From Limnobacter sp. 130 (GTDB taxonomy: Bacteria; Pseudomonadota; Gammaproteobacteria; Burkholderiales; Burkholderiaceae_B): 64,000 nucleotides of DNA. Numbering within the stretch: the stretch's first letter is position 1; every line of letters begins with the position of its first letter. Where the stretch lies: the NCBI RefSeq assembly GCF_902506325.1, contig NZ_LR732328.1, positions 62,001-126,000 on the forward strand. The letters run 5' to 3'. Below are positions 8,403 through 17,536 of this stretch, piece by piece. The notes under the pieces are model-generated. The model was not told where the DNA came from. It did not search any database and was given only the letters and a program-made list of their open reading frames with translations. Both the position numbers and the translations under genes were made by a program.

Positions 8403-9422
8403 ATGAAGTTCATGATCAAACCCCTGGTGGCCGGTATGGCCGCAGCAGCAATCACATTTGGTTTCGTCAACACAGTGTCGGCACAAACCACCACCATCAA
8501 GGTATCGCACCAGTTCCCAGGCGGTACGGAAGAAAAAGGCGATTTCCGCGATCGCCTGGTGCGCAAGTTTGCGCGTGAAGTATCCGAGAAAACCAATGGT
8601 AGTCTGAAGTTTGAAATTTTCCCCGGCAGCTCGCTGGTTAAAACCTTTGCGCAGTTTGGTGCCTTGCAGAATGGTTCTGTGGACATGACCCTGTACCCAC
8701 TGGCCTACGAAGGCGGAAAAATTCCACAGGTGAACATCACCTTGATGCCCGGCATGATCACCAGCTACGAACAAGGCCACCGCTGGAAAGGCCAGCCTAT
8801 CGGCAATGAGCTGGAAAAATTGCTGGAAAGCAAAGGCGTGAAAGTGGTCACCTGGATTTGGCAAGCCGGTGGTATTGCTTCCAAGAAAAAAGTATTGGCC
8901 CCCGATGATGTGAAGGGTGTGAAAATTCGCGGTGCTTCCAAGCACATGGATTTGATGTTGAAAGGTGCTGGTGGTTCAATCACCAACGTGCCTTCCAACG
9001 AAGTTTACAGCGCCATGCAAACCGGCGTGTTGGACGCAGCTGTCACATCCAGCACGTCCATCATTTCTTTCCGTCTGGAAGAAGTGGGCGACCACTTGAC
9101 CGACGCCAGCCAGAATTCTTTCTGGTTCATGTTTGAACCCCTCTTGATGGCCAAGTCAACCTTTGACCGCCTGACACCCGCTCAACAGAAAGCGGTGATG
9201 GAAGTGGGTGCAAGTCTGGAAAAGTTCTCTATCGAAGAGTCCAAGAAAGACGACCAGATGGCTGCTGAAGTGTGGAAGAAAGCAGGCAAGAAAGCCTACG
9301 CCATGGACGATGCAACTTTCGCCAAGTGGCGTGCTGTTGCCGAGAAATCCGCCTGGAAAGATTTCGCTGAAGAAGTGAAAGATGGCCAGAAGTGGTTGGA
9401 CATGGCCACTGCCGTTAAATAA
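8403..9422 (+). CDS. dctP: TRAP transporter substrate-binding protein (DctP type)
   Basis: This 339-residue periplasmic binding protein has a signal peptide ending near NTVSAQ. The mature chain fits DctP-type proteins: TTIKVSHQFPGGTEEKGD at the start, VKGVKIRGASKHMDLML in the middle, and GVLDAAVTSSTSIISF near the ligand cleft. The Arg in KIRG is the expected carboxylate-binding residue. It feeds the DctQ/DctM permease encoded next. Followed by malonate decarboxylase genes, malonate or a related dicarboxylate is the likely ligand. The ribosome site AAGGAG lies about 9 bases before the ATG. Confidence 0.92.
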   Translation: MKFMIKPLVAGMAAAAITFGFVNTVSAQTTTIKVSHQFPGGTEEKGDFRDRLVRKFAREVSEKTNGSLKFEIFPGSSLVKTFAQFGALQNGSVDMTLYPLAYEGGKIPQVNITLMPGMITSYEQGHRWKGQPIGNELEKLLESKGVKVVTWIWQAGGIASKKKVLAPDDVKGVKIRGASKHMDLMLKGAGGSITNVPSNEVYSAMQTGVLDAAVTSSTSIISFRLEEVGDHLTDASQNSFWFMFEPLLMAKSTFDRLTPAQQKAVMEVGASLEKFSIEESKKDDQMAAEVWKKAGKKAYAMDDATFAKWRAVAEKSAWKDFAEEVKDGQKWLDMATAVK

Positions 9423-9444
9423 AGCAGTTAAGCAAAGCAAAGCG

Positions 9445-9479
9445 CACCAAACCTATTTCGACAAGATTTGGGTTTGGTG
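9445..9479 (+). promoter_or_regulatory. Intercistronic hairpin between dctP and dctQ
   Basis: CACCAAACC (9445-9453) pairs perfectly with GGTTTGGTG (9471-9479) around a 17-base loop. It lies 23 bases after dctP and ends 25 bases before the dctQ ATG. Such hairpins after a binding-protein gene commonly protect that part of the mRNA so that the binding protein is made in excess of the permease. There is no T tract, so termination would be partial at most. Confidence 0.5.
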
Positions 9480-9503
9480 TTCAAGTTCCACTCGGAGAAA
9501 ACT

Positions 9504-10052
9504 ATGAACAACCCATTGTGGCGACTGTTCAGCGGCACGGTGCGCGGCTTCAACCAAGCCATGGCCTACTTGTCCGCACTTCTGATTTTGATTTGTTCAC
9601 TCGTACTGGTGTACGAAGTCGTAACACGATACATCCTGAATATTTCAAATGACTGGGTCATCGAACTCAGCATTTTCATGTTGATTGCTGCCACTTTCCT
9701 GGCCGCTGCGCACACACAGCGCGAGCGTGGGCATGTGGGCATTGAAATTCTTGACGAAATCATGTCAAAGCGAGCAAGTCGAATTCGCCTGTTGTTGGGC
9801 GATATTTTGTCGATGCTTTTTTGTGGCCTGGTGGCTTACTTGTCCGCAGTGTATTGCCATGAGGCCTGGGATCAGGGCTGGGCGACCAGCTCGACCTGGG
9901 GCCCCAAGTTGTGGATTCCCTACTTTTTTATGGCGTTTGGCATGCTGTTGCTGACACTGCAATTCATTGTGCAAATCGTGGAAGGCTTGATGGGCAAGGC
10001 CCCTGAATTGCCAAAGCACGGGCACGCAACCACAAGCGGACAAGGGGGCTAA
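9504..10052 (+). CDS. dctQ: TRAP transporter small permease (DctQ type)
   Basis: A 182-residue membrane protein with four predicted transmembrane helices (about residues 20-42, 55-75, 97-118 and 138-162) and the DctQ-family stretch FMLIAATFLAAAHTQRERGHVGIEIL. It partners DctM and the binding protein in Na+-coupled dicarboxylate uptake. The start is placed at the ATG at 9504 (MNNPLWRLF), which has a GGAG site; an upstream TTG-type start would run into the hairpin. Its stop is separated from dctM by one base. Confidence 0.9.
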   Translation: MNNPLWRLFSGTVRGFNQAMAYLSALLILICSLVLVYEVVTRYILNISNDWVIELSIFMLIAATFLAAAHTQRERGHVGIEILDEIMSKRASRIRLLLGDILSMLFCGLVAYLSAVYCHEAWDQGWATSSTWGPKLWIPYFFMAFGMLLLTLQFIVQIVEGLMGKAPELPKHGHATTSGQGG

Positions 10053-10053
10053 T

Positions 10054-11397
10054 ATGGGCGTCGTCGAAATTGGCCTGATTTACACGGCCCTGACATTGGT
10101 GTTGCTGTTCTCGGGCATGCCCATTGCGTTTGCGCTGGGTTCATCGGCCGTGATCATCATGTATTTTTTCATGCCTGCGACCAATATTCATTTGATTGCA
10201 GAAACAATTTTCGGTGAACTTGAAAACTTCACCTTGTTGACCATTCCGCTGTTTATTCTCATGGGGGCTGCCATTGGCAAAACCCGTGCGGCGGTGGATT
10301 TGTATGAATCGGCCTACCGCTGGTTGTACCGCATGCCAGGCAGCCTGGGTGTGGCCAACGTAATGGGTTGTACCATTTTCGCAGCGCTGTGTGGTTCAAG
10401 CCCTGCAACCTGCGCAGCCATTGGCGGCATGGGAATTCCTGAAATGCGCAAGCGTGGTTACAGTGGTGCCTTGGCATCTGGCTTGATCGCTGCGGGCGGT
10501 ACTTTGGGTATTTTGATTCCACCCAGCATTACCTTGATTATTTATGGGGTCATGGCCGAGCAGTCCATCGGCAAGTTGTTTGTCGCGGGTATTGTTCCCG
10601 GCTTCTTGCTGGCCGTGCTGTTTTCGCTGTGGGTGGTCATTAAATACATTCGCGACCGCCACGAATGGATGAGAACTGCAAGCCCCGAAGAAATTGCCAA
10701 AGTGGCCCAGAAAGAGCACTTCACCTGGAAAGAAAAGATGGAGTCGCTGCCGCGTCTGCTGCCTTTTCTGCTGTTGATTGCGCTGATCATGGGTGCCATG
10801 TACGGCGGTTTCGGTACACCTTCAGAAGTGGCCGGTGTGGGTGCAGTTGCCGCGCTTATCTTGGTGATTGCACTGTACAAGTGCTACCAGTGGACCGACC
10901 TTCGCGCCATTTTTACAGGCACAGCGAAAGAAAGCTGCATGGTCATGATGATCATCGCCATGTCCTTCCTGTTCACCTACGTGATGAGCTATCTGCGTAT
11001 TAGCCAAAGTATGGCTGAATGGCTGGTGGCACTGGAAATGTCGAAGTGGGCTTTGCTGTTCTGGGTCAACATGTTGTTGCTGGTGTTGGGTTTCTTCCTG
11101 CCACCTGTGGCCATTATCCTGATGATCACGCCGGTGATTTTGCCGCCCATTCTGGCTGCTGGTTTTGATCCAATCTGGTTCGGCATTATTTTGACCATCA
11201 ACATGGAACTGGGCTTGATTACTCCGCCTGTGGGCTTGAACCTGTTCGTGATCAACGGCATTGCGCCCGACATCAAGTTCGGTGAAATTTTCCAGGGCAT
11301 TATTCCGTTCATCCTGATTATTGCGGGTTACATCGCTTTGCTGGCTGTGTTCCCCGACATCGTGATGTTCCTGCCCGACATGTTGTACGACTACTAA
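10054..11397 (+). CDS. dctM: TRAP transporter large permease (DctM type)
   Basis: This 447-residue integral membrane protein has about 12 hydrophobic segments and DctM-family motifs. These include LFSGMPIAFALG near the start, FAALCGSSPATCAAIGGMGIPEM in the middle, the GTLGILIPPSITLIIYG loop, and ITPPVGLNLFVINGI near the C-terminus. It forms the transport channel of the TRAP system. One segment (about residues 200-235) is a long hydrophilic loop. It is translationally close to dctQ, and mdcA follows after 14 bases, tying transport to malonate breakdown. Confidence 0.93.
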   Translation: MGVVEIGLIYTALTLVLLFSGMPIAFALGSSAVIIMYFFMPATNIHLIAETIFGELENFTLLTIPLFILMGAAIGKTRAAVDLYESAYRWLYRMPGSLGVANVMGCTIFAALCGSSPATCAAIGGMGIPEMRKRGYSGALASGLIAAGGTLGILIPPSITLIIYGVMAEQSIGKLFVAGIVPGFLLAVLFSLWVVIKYIRDRHEWMRTASPEEIAKVAQKEHFTWKEKMESLPRLLPFLLLIALIMGAMYGGFGTPSEVAGVGAVAALILVIALYKCYQWTDLRAIFTGTAKESCMVMMIIAMSFLFTYVMSYLRISQSMAEWLVALEMSKWALLFWVNMLLLVLGFFLPPVAIILMITPVILPPILAAGFDPIWFGIILTINMELGLITPPVGLNLFVINGIAPDIKFGEIFQGIIPFILIIAGYIALLAVFPDIVMFLPDMLYDY

Positions 11398-11411
11398 GCA
11401 GGACAAATACA

Positions 11412-13076
11412 ATGAGCATAACCAACACTGCATGGCGCCAAGGGCAACAATCCAAGGCGGCCCGGTTGGGCCGCGCTGCCCACCTTGCCGGTGGAAGTTC
11501 AGGCAAGGTGGTGAAGGCCGATCAAACTGTGGCCTTGCTTGAAAGTGTGATTGAGCCCGGCGACCGAGTTTGCCTGGAAGGCAACAACCAAAAGCAGGCC
11601 GACTTTTTGGCGCAATGTTTGGCCAAAGTGAACCCGCAACAAGTGCATGATTTGCACCTGTTGCAGTCGGTGGTGGCTTTGCCCGAACACACCGCGTTGT
11701 TCGACAAAGGCATTGCAAAGGAAATTGATTTTTCATTTTCCGGGCCACAAGGCGCGCGCCTGGCCAACCTGGTCAGCGCCGGGAAAATCAAGATCAATGC
11801 CATTCACACCTACCTGGAATTGTTTGGTCGCTACTTTGTGGATTTAACGCCCAATGTGGCCTTGATTGCAGCCGAGGCTGCAGATGCCCAAGGCAATTTG
11901 TACACAGGGCCTAATACCGAGGACACACCTGCCATTGTGGAAGCCGCGGCTTTCAAAAACGGCATTGTGATTGTGCAGGTGAACGAAATACGCGACACAC
12001 TGCCGCGTGTAGATGTACCCGGAGATTGGGTTGATTTTGTAATTCATGCACCGCGCCCGAATTACATTGAGCCTTTGTTTACACGCGACCCGGCACAAAT
12101 TTCTGAAATACAAGTGTTGATGGCCATGATGGTGATCAAGGGCATTTACGCGGAGTATGGCGTAAAGCGTTTGAACCACGGAATTGGTTTTGACACCGCA
12201 GCCATTGAATTGCTGTTGCCCACTTACGGTGAGCAATTGGGTTTGAAGGGAAAAATTTGTACCAACTGGGCACTGAACCCACACCCCGCATTGATCCCCG
12301 CGATTGAAGCAGGCTTTGTACAAAGTGTGCACAGTTTCGGCAGTGAATTGGGCATGGAAAAATACATTGCTGCAAGGCCCGATGTGTTCTTCACTGGCAA
12401 CGACGGCAGCATGCGCAGCAACCGCGCGTTTTGCCAGGCGGCAGGGCATTACGCCTGCGACCTGTTCATTGGTTCAACCTTGCAAATTGACACCTACGGC
12501 AACAGCAGCACAGCCACCAAAGGCCGAATCGCCGGCTTTGGCGGTGCACCCAATATGGGTGCCGACGCGCGTGGCCGCAGGCATGAAAGCGAAGCCTGGG
12601 TAAAGGCTGGGCGTGAAGCGCAGGCCAACCCCAAGCACATGCCGCGTGGCCGAAAGCTGGTGGTGCAAATGGTAGAAACATTCCGCGAGCACATGGCCCC
12701 AGCTTTTGTTGAGCGACTTGACGCCTGGGATTTGGCCGACAGCATGGGTTTGAACAACCCGCCGGTGATGATTTTTGGTGACGATGTAACCCACATTGTG
12801 ACCGAAGAAGGCATTGCCAATTTGCTGCTGTGTCGTGGTGAAGAAGAGCGCGAGCAAGCCATTCGTGGCGTGGCCGGCTACACCGAAGTGGGCATGGCCC
12901 GCGACAAGAAAAAGGTGGAAGAATTGCGCGCACGTGGTGTGATCAAGCGTGCAGAAGATTTGGGCATTGCCCGGCGCGATGCCACCCGCGATTTGCTGGC
13001 TGCAAAAACCGTCAAAGATTTGGTGCGTGCTTCAGGTGGTTTGTACAACCCGCCCAGCCGTTTCCGCAACTGGTAA
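11412..13076 (+). CDS. mdcA: Malonate decarboxylase subunit alpha (acetyl-S-ACP:malonate ACP transferase)
   Basis: At 554 residues this has the usual length for MdcA, which moves the acyl carrier protein from acetyl to malonyl, giving malonyl-ACP and free acetate. Family stretches are visible throughout: VCLEGNNQKQADFLAQ, NAIHTYLELFGRYFVDLTPNVAL, GSTLQIDTYGNSSTATKGRIAGFGGAPNMGSDA-like near residue 375, and the VTEEGIANLL segment of CoA-transferase-like enzymes. It begins the mdc block, and its stop is 12 bases from mdcC. Confidence 0.95.
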   Translation: MSITNTAWRQGQQSKAARLGRAAHLAGGSSGKVVKADQTVALLESVIEPGDRVCLEGNNQKQADFLAQCLAKVNPQQVHDLHLLQSVVALPEHTALFDKGIAKEIDFSFSGPQGARLANLVSAGKIKINAIHTYLELFGRYFVDLTPNVALIAAEAADAQGNLYTGPNTEDTPAIVEAAAFKNGIVIVQVNEIRDTLPRVDVPGDWVDFVIHAPRPNYIEPLFTRDPAQISEIQVLMAMMVIKGIYAEYGVKRLNHGIGFDTAAIELLLPTYGEQLGLKGKICTNWALNPHPALIPAIEAGFVQSVHSFGSELGMEKYIAARPDVFFTGNDGSMRSNRAFCQAAGHYACDLFIGSTLQIDTYGNSSTATKGRIAGFGGAPNMGADARGRRHESEAWVKAGREAQANPKHMPRGRKLVVQMVETFREHMAPAFVERLDAWDLADSMGLNNPPVMIFGDDVTHIVTEEGIANLLLCRGEEEREQAIRGVAGYTEVGMARDKKKVEELRARGVIKRAEDLGIARRDATRDLLAAKTVKDLVRASGGLYNPPSRFRNW

Positions 13077-13088
13077 GGGGTTTTCATC

Positions 13089-13412
13089 ATGAGTATGGAA
13101 CAACTGAAATACAACTTGCCCAGCAAGGCCCAACAGGCACAACGTGATGCGGTACTGGTGGGTGTTACAGCCAGCGGCAATTGCGAAGTGTTGCTGGAGA
13201 AAGGCAGCGATGGCGCACATTGTTCAGTGGACATTCAAACCTCGGCACGCGGCTTCGGCCAAATTTGGCAAGCTGTGTTGACCGATTTTGTTGAACGCAA
13301 AAACGCAGGTGGTTTGAAAATTGAAATTCACGATGTGGGCGCAACACCGGCTGTGGTCAGCCTGCGCCTGGACCAAGCCATCGAGGCATGGGAGAACAAA
13401 CATGGCCAATAG
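13089..13412 (+). CDS. mdcC: Malonate decarboxylase acyl carrier protein (subunit delta)
   Basis: This 107-residue protein is the dedicated acyl carrier protein. The serine in VGVTASGNCEVL (Ser29 from this start) matches the residue that carries the 2'-(5''-phosphoribosyl)-3'-dephospho-CoA prosthetic group. An alternative start two codons later (MEQLKYN) is also possible. The 3' end overlaps the start of mdcD by 11 bases, suggesting translational coupling. Confidence 0.92.
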   Translation: MSMEQLKYNLPSKAQQAQRDAVLVGVTASGNCEVLLEKGSDGAHCSVDIQTSARGFGQIWQAVLTDFVERKNAGGLKIEIHDVGATPAVVSLRLDQAIEAWENKHGQ

Positions 13413-14301
13413 TTTTCTGGAAGCCAGCGCACGCGACCGTGTGCAGGCTGTGTGCGACGCGGACAGTTTTCAGGAAATCCTGAAGCCGTCTGATCGCATC
13501 AGCAGTCCCCACATGGCGTTGCTTGAACAACCTGTTGCATTCGATGATGGCGTGGTCATTGGACGCGCCACTTTGGGTGGCGTACCTGTGCTGGTGGCAG
13601 CCCAGGAAGGTGAGTTTTTGGGCGGTGCCATTGGCGAAGTGCATGGCGCAAAAATTACTGCGCTGATCGCCAAGGCCGTGCAAGAAAAACCACGTGCCGT
13701 GTTGCTGATTTTCGAAAGTGGTGGCGTGCGCCTGCACGAGGCCAATGCCGGTTTGATCGCGGTGTCCGAGATTATGCGGGCTGTGTGTTCGGCGCGTGCA
13801 CAGGGTGTGCAGTTCATTGGCCTGATTGGTGGTTCGGCGGGTTGCTTCGGCGGTACGGGTTTGATTGCACGTTGCTGCGATGTGCTGATCATGTCGGAAG
13901 AAGGGCGCTTGGCCATGTCGGGCCCGGAGGTCATTGAAACCGTGTATGGCGTGGAAGAATTCGACTCACGCGACCGTGCTTTGGTGTGGCGGGTCAGCGG
14001 TGGCAAACACCGTTACGTGATGGGCGACATTCAAGCCTTGGTGGCCGATGACACCGACGCTTTTCGCAACGCGGCCTTGACTGCGCTCGATTCTGACAAA
14101 GTGAATTTTGATCTGGAAAACCTGGAGGCTGAACACGCCATGTTGACCCAGCGCTTGCAGCAGTTTGGCGATTGCAGGGATGCCAAAGAAATTTGGCAAC
14201 GTTTGGGCTTGCCCACAGCAGAGGAGTTGGCCCTGATGCCTGCAGATGAATTTGTAAATGCCACGGCCAATGCCCGCAATGTGGCAAGGGGTGCGCGATG
14301 A
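13402..14301 (+). CDS. mdcD: Malonate decarboxylase subunit beta (malonyl-ACP decarboxylase)
   Basis: This 299-residue carboxyltransferase-fold protein starts MANSFLEASARDRVQAV at 13402, inside the end of mdcC. Motifs include ALLEQPVAFDDGVVIGRATLGG, LLIFESGGVRLHEANAGL and the glycine-rich GLIGGSAGCFGGTGL, which fits the crotonase-like oxyanion hole. With MdcE it decarboxylates malonyl-ACP to regenerate acetyl-ACP. An upstream in-frame start (13321) would overlap most of mdcC and is rejected. The stop overlaps mdcE by four bases (ATGA). Confidence 0.94.
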   Translation: MANSFLEASARDRVQAVCDADSFQEILKPSDRISSPHMALLEQPVAFDDGVVIGRATLGGVPVLVAAQEGEFLGGAIGEVHGAKITALIAKAVQEKPRAVLLIFESGGVRLHEANAGLIAVSEIMRAVCSARAQGVQFIGLIGGSAGCFGGTGLIARCCDVLIMSEEGRLAMSGPEVIETVYGVEEFDSRDRALVWRVSGGKHRYVMGDIQALVADDTDAFRNAALTALDSDKVNFDLENLEAEHAMLTQRLQQFGDCRDAKEIWQRLGLPTAEELALMPADEFVNATANARNVARGAR

Positions 14302-15023
14302 ATCGAGACCAGGTTTTGAATGCCTTGTTCGGTGACGGCTGGAAAGCAGCGTACCTTGAGGCCGATCATTTTTATGGCCGTGCAACGGCCGGCAACCAGG
14401 AAGTGACGGTGATTGGCACTGCCGAGAAAGCCGAGGTGGGTGCAGACATGGCCCTGACCATGGCGCGCGTGGTGATTGAAACCATCAAGCAGCGCCCCGG
14501 CGAGCCCATTGTGTTTTTGCTCGATACGCAAGGCCAACGCCTTCGCCGTCGCGATGAATTGATGGGCCTGAATGGTTACATGGCGCACTTGGCCAAGGCT
14601 GTTGAATTGGCACGCCAGCGTGGCCATGTGATCGTGAGCGTGGTGTACGGCGAGGCGGTCAGCGGCGGTTACATCAGCACCGGCATGATGGCCGATGCCT
14701 GCTATGCCCTGGCCGATGCAGAAATCAAAGTCATGAACCTGCCAGCCATGTCGCGCATCACGAAAATTCCTTTGGATCATTTGCAAGAACTGGCCAAGCA
14801 GTCGCCTGTGTTTTCGCCCGGCGTAGAAAATTATTTCCGCATGGGGCACCTGGATGCAGTGTGGCAAGGTGACTACGCAGCAAAACTGGTCGAATCGATT
14901 GCACATTTGCAGGGCAAGTCGCGTAGCGAGATCGCGAAAGACTCCCGCATTGCGCGTGGTGTAGAACGGGGTGGCCGACAGGCGGCGGGTGTTGTGATAG
15001 AACGTGTGCTGGGCTCGCAATGA
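14298..15023 (+). CDS. mdcE: Malonate decarboxylase subunit gamma
   Basis: This 241-residue partner of MdcD has the family features IVFLLDTQGQRLRRRDELMGLNGYMAHL and VYGEAVSGGYISTGMMADACYAL. Biotin-independent malonate decarboxylases use this beta/gamma pair; no biotin carrier or MadB-like membrane subunit is seen in the window, so the system is the soluble, biotin-independent type. The start overlaps the mdcD stop, and mdcG begins 10 bases after its own stop. Confidence 0.94.
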   Translation: MNRDQVLNALFGDGWKAAYLEADHFYGRATAGNQEVTVIGTAEKAEVGADMALTMARVVIETIKQRPGEPIVFLLDTQGQRLRRRDELMGLNGYMAHLAKAVELARQRGHVIVSVVYGEAVSGGYISTGMMADACYALADAEIKVMNLPAMSRITKIPLDHLQELAKQSPVFSPGVENYFRMGHLDAVWQGDYAAKLVESIAHLQGKSRSEIAKDSRIARGVERGGRQAAGVVIERVLGSQ

Positions 15024-15033
15024 GGGGTCAGCA

Positions 15034-15732
15034 ATGAGTCTGTTCAATCGCCACGATTTTGTGTGGTTGAATCTGAATGCCGTGAAGCAGGCCGACTACA
15101 TCGGACCTGCTCCCATGGAGCCCATCAGTGCATTGTCTTTGTTGCACCGTTGGGTGCTGGGCGGTTATCCGTTGATCGTGGCCCGCCAGGAAGAAATTCA
15201 GTCAACTGGCCTTCGGGTGGGTTTGGCTGAACCTGCCTCTTGGGGCAAGCGGCGATTGTCATTTGTCGTGAACAGGGGCGACATTCAAAAACACCAGCAG
15301 GGGCCTGGCCTAAGCAATGTGGTGCCGCAATTGCCACTGCACTGGCAGGCGGGTGCCCTTGCCCTGAATTCCTTTTTAGGTGAACAGGGTATTTCTGCCC
15401 ATGTGTACGGCTCAAGTGCTGTGCAACACCTCACCGGTTTGCCCTGTGTCACAGAGAATTCAGATCTGGATGTGTTGTTCAAACCGTTGACCTGGTCGCA
15501 TGCTGAAAATTTGTGCGTGTACTTGAATTCTTTGCAAACCCGGCACCCCGCATTTCACGTTGACGGTGAAGTGCTCAGCCCCAGTGGGCATGCAGTGCCG
15601 TGGCGCGAATTGTGTCGGGCCTTGCCTGAACACAATGCACAGCTGTTGAGCAAAACCAGTCGTGAAGTCAAGTTGGTGTCACTGACTGATTATCGGTCGG
15701 GATTCACCTGCCCGGTTGGGAGTGCGGCATGA
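15034..15732 (+). CDS. mdcG: Malonate decarboxylase holo-ACP synthase (phosphoribosyl-dephospho-CoA transferase)
   Basis: This 232-residue nucleotidyltransferase-type protein attaches the phosphoribosyl-dephospho-CoA group to the serine of MdcC. The catalytic signature is visible as YGSSAVQHLTGL followed by SDLDVLF, the G-S...D-x-D pattern of nucleotidyltransferases. The start ATG at 15034 (MSLFNRHDFVW) follows GGGGTCAGCA; an earlier in-frame start would overlap mdcE. Its end overlaps mdcB by four bases. Confidence 0.9.
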   Translation: MSLFNRHDFVWLNLNAVKQADYIGPAPMEPISALSLLHRWVLGGYPLIVARQEEIQSTGLRVGLAEPASWGKRRLSFVVNRGDIQKHQQGPGLSNVVPQLPLHWQAGALALNSFLGEQGISAHVYGSSAVQHLTGLPCVTENSDLDVLFKPLTWSHAENLCVYLNSLQTRHPAFHVDGEVLSPSGHAVPWRELCRALPEHNAQLLSKTSREVKLVSLTDYRSGFTCPVGSAA

Positions 15733-16607
15733 AAGAACTCGTAGCGCGAATTGATGCTGCGGCATGTGATGCCCTTTTGCAGGAAGTGGCGCTGGAATAC
15801 AAGCCTGGCCTGGTTTGCCCCAGCCGAAACGGCAGCCATGCCGACATGAATTGCAGCACCTTCAAGCGCAGCATTCAGGCTTTGCAAGGCTACTTTGGCG
15901 AGTGCTTCGCCGCGGGTGTTCAAGGCGCCGAGTTTCGAACACTTCAACGCCTGGGCTTGTCTGCGGAGCAGGCCATGCTGAAGGCGACAGCGGGTGTCAA
16001 CACCCACAAAGGCGCCATATTCCTGATGGGTTTGCTGGCGGGTGCTGCCGGGGTGCAGTTTCGTGAATACGGTTGCTTCGAGCCGATTGGCTTGGGCCGT
16101 TTGGTGGCCGCCAAGTGGGGTGTGAATATTCTACTGGCAGGTGTACAGGATCAGGTTCTGTGTGCTGACACACCCACCCACGGGCGGCGCGTTAGGGACG
16201 CTTTCGGTTTGCCGGGTGCCCGCGAGCAGGCAGCTGAAGGTTTTCCGGTGCTGTTTTGGACCACGGTGCCGCAACTGCGTTGGGCTTTGTCCGAGGGGCT
16301 TTCGCAAGAGCAGGCGCAGTTGCATGCCCTGGTGTGCACCATTGGCAAATTGCCCGACACCAACCTGGCGCATCGGGGTGGCCTGAAAGGCCTGCAGTGG
16401 GCACAAGGCAAAGTGGATCAGTTCCTGGCTGAAGGCGGTGTGTTTGCACCTGGCTGGCGCCTGCGCGCGGAACACCTGTGCGAACAGTTCGAGGCCCAGT
16501 GGTTAAGCCCCGGCGGCAGTGCCGACCTGCTTTCGGCGGCCCTGTTTGTGCAGGCCTTGGTTCAGGTGAATTCAGAGTTGCCACGTTTCATGACCGCCCG
16601 CCAATGA
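15729..16607 (+). CDS. mdcB: Triphosphoribosyl-dephospho-CoA synthase
   Basis: This 292-residue protein belongs to the MdcB/CitG family, which makes the 2'-(5''-triphosphoribosyl)-3'-dephospho-CoA precursor from ATP and dephospho-CoA. Visible family stretches are KPGLVCPSRNGSHADMN, TFKRSIQAL, TAGVNTHKGAIFLMGLLAGAAG and DTNLAHRGGLKGL. It acts upstream of MdcG in cofactor assembly. Coupling to both neighbours by four-base ATGA overlaps supports a single operon. Confidence 0.92.
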   Translation: MKELVARIDAAACDALLQEVALEYKPGLVCPSRNGSHADMNCSTFKRSIQALQGYFGECFAAGVQGAEFRTLQRLGLSAEQAMLKATAGVNTHKGAIFLMGLLAGAAGVQFREYGCFEPIGLGRLVAAKWGVNILLAGVQDQVLCADTPTHGRRVRDAFGLPGAREQAAEGFPVLFWTTVPQLRWALSEGLSQEQAQLHALVCTIGKLPDTNLAHRGGLKGLQWAQGKVDQFLAEGGVFAPGWRLRAEHLCEQFEAQWLSPGGSADLLSAALFVQALVQVNSELPRFMTARQ

Positions 16608-17521
16608 GTCTTTGTATCCTGTGCCCCGGGCAGGGCAGCCAAACACTGGACATGCTGCCGCGTTTGTTGGCAGAGCCCCTGATCGAGCCGCAGCTTGCAC
16701 CGTTGCTTCATGCCATGCCTTTCGATGCAATGGCCGTGTCGCAAAATCCAGCCGAATGTTTTGCCAATGCCCATGCGCAACCTTTGATCGTGGCGGTGGG
16801 TGCAGCCGTGTCGCAAGCGTTAAAAGCACAGGGCATTCATGTGAATTTAAGTGCGGGCTACAGCATTGGTGAACTGACTGCACATGCGGTGGCTGGCAGT
16901 GTGCAGGCATTGGAAAGTGTTGGTTTGGCCGTGAAGCGTGCGCGCTGTATGGACCAGGCCGCACCACCCGCCCACGGCATGATGGCGGTGAAAGGAATTC
17001 GCCTTGAGAAATTACATGCCATTGCACAAGAACATGGCCTGGCGGTTGCCATTGTGAACGATGAACAGCATGGCGTGTTGGCGGGCCCCACTGCGGTGAT
17101 GAAATCGATTTGCAAGGGCATGGAACGCGAGCTTGGTGCGCATGTGGTGCACTTGAATGTGCAAGTGCCTTCACACACGCCTTGGTTAATTGATGCCACC
17201 GTGGCTTATCGCCGCACACTGGAATCTGCAAGTTGGGCGCCGTTCGATTGTCCCGTGCTCAGTGCACTGGATGGCAGCCCGGTCGAGTCGAGCGCAGGCG
17301 CAATTGATTGCCTGGCACGCCAGATTTCCGAGCCCTTGCAGTGGGCACGTACCCTGGACCTTGCTCAGGAAATGGGGGCCACGGTGTACTTTGAAACTGG
17401 GCCTGGCAACAGCTTGACTCGCATGGTGCGCGAGCGATTCTCCAATGTTCAAGCACGTTCATTGTCCGAATTTCAAAGTTTTGATGGCGCTTTGAGCTGG
17501 TTGCGCTCACAGACTTCCTAA
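16604..17521 (+). CDS. mdcH: Malonate decarboxylase subunit epsilon (malonyl-CoA:ACP transacylase)
   Basis: This 305-residue acyltransferase of the FabD fold charges the holo-ACP with malonyl from CoA and so starts the cycle. The N-terminal LCPGQGSQ motif, the active serine in SAGYSIGELTAHA (Ser87) and the HTPWLIDA and FETGPGNSL motifs are all present. GYSIG replaces the more common GHSLG of FabD, as seen in many MdcH proteins. The start at 16604 overlaps the mdcB stop; a longer upstream frame is excluded by this overlap. Confidence 0.92.
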   Translation: MSLCILCPGQGSQTLDMLPRLLAEPLIEPQLAPLLHAMPFDAMAVSQNPAECFANAHAQPLIVAVGAAVSQALKAQGIHVNLSAGYSIGELTAHAVAGSVQALESVGLAVKRARCMDQAAPPAHGMMAVKGIRLEKLHAIAQEHGLAVAIVNDEQHGVLAGPTAVMKSICKGMERELGAHVVHLNVQVPSHTPWLIDATVAYRRTLESASWAPFDCPVLSALDGSPVESSAGAIDCLARQISEPLQWARTLDLAQEMGATVYFETGPGNSLTRMVRERFSNVQARSLSEFQSFDGALSWLRSQTS

Positions 17522-17536
17522 CCTCACGAGGCCGAA

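Noticed and set aside
10822-11748. A 308-codon minus-strand open frame over dctM and mdcA
   Set aside because: It is antisense to two well-supported genes and is rich in His, Gln and Asn, a typical shadow of leucine- and valine-rich membrane coding sequence.
14031-15047. A 338-codon minus-strand open frame across mdcD and mdcE
   Set aside because: Both mdcD and mdcE are strongly supported by family motifs on the + strand. The antisense frame has no recognisable domain.
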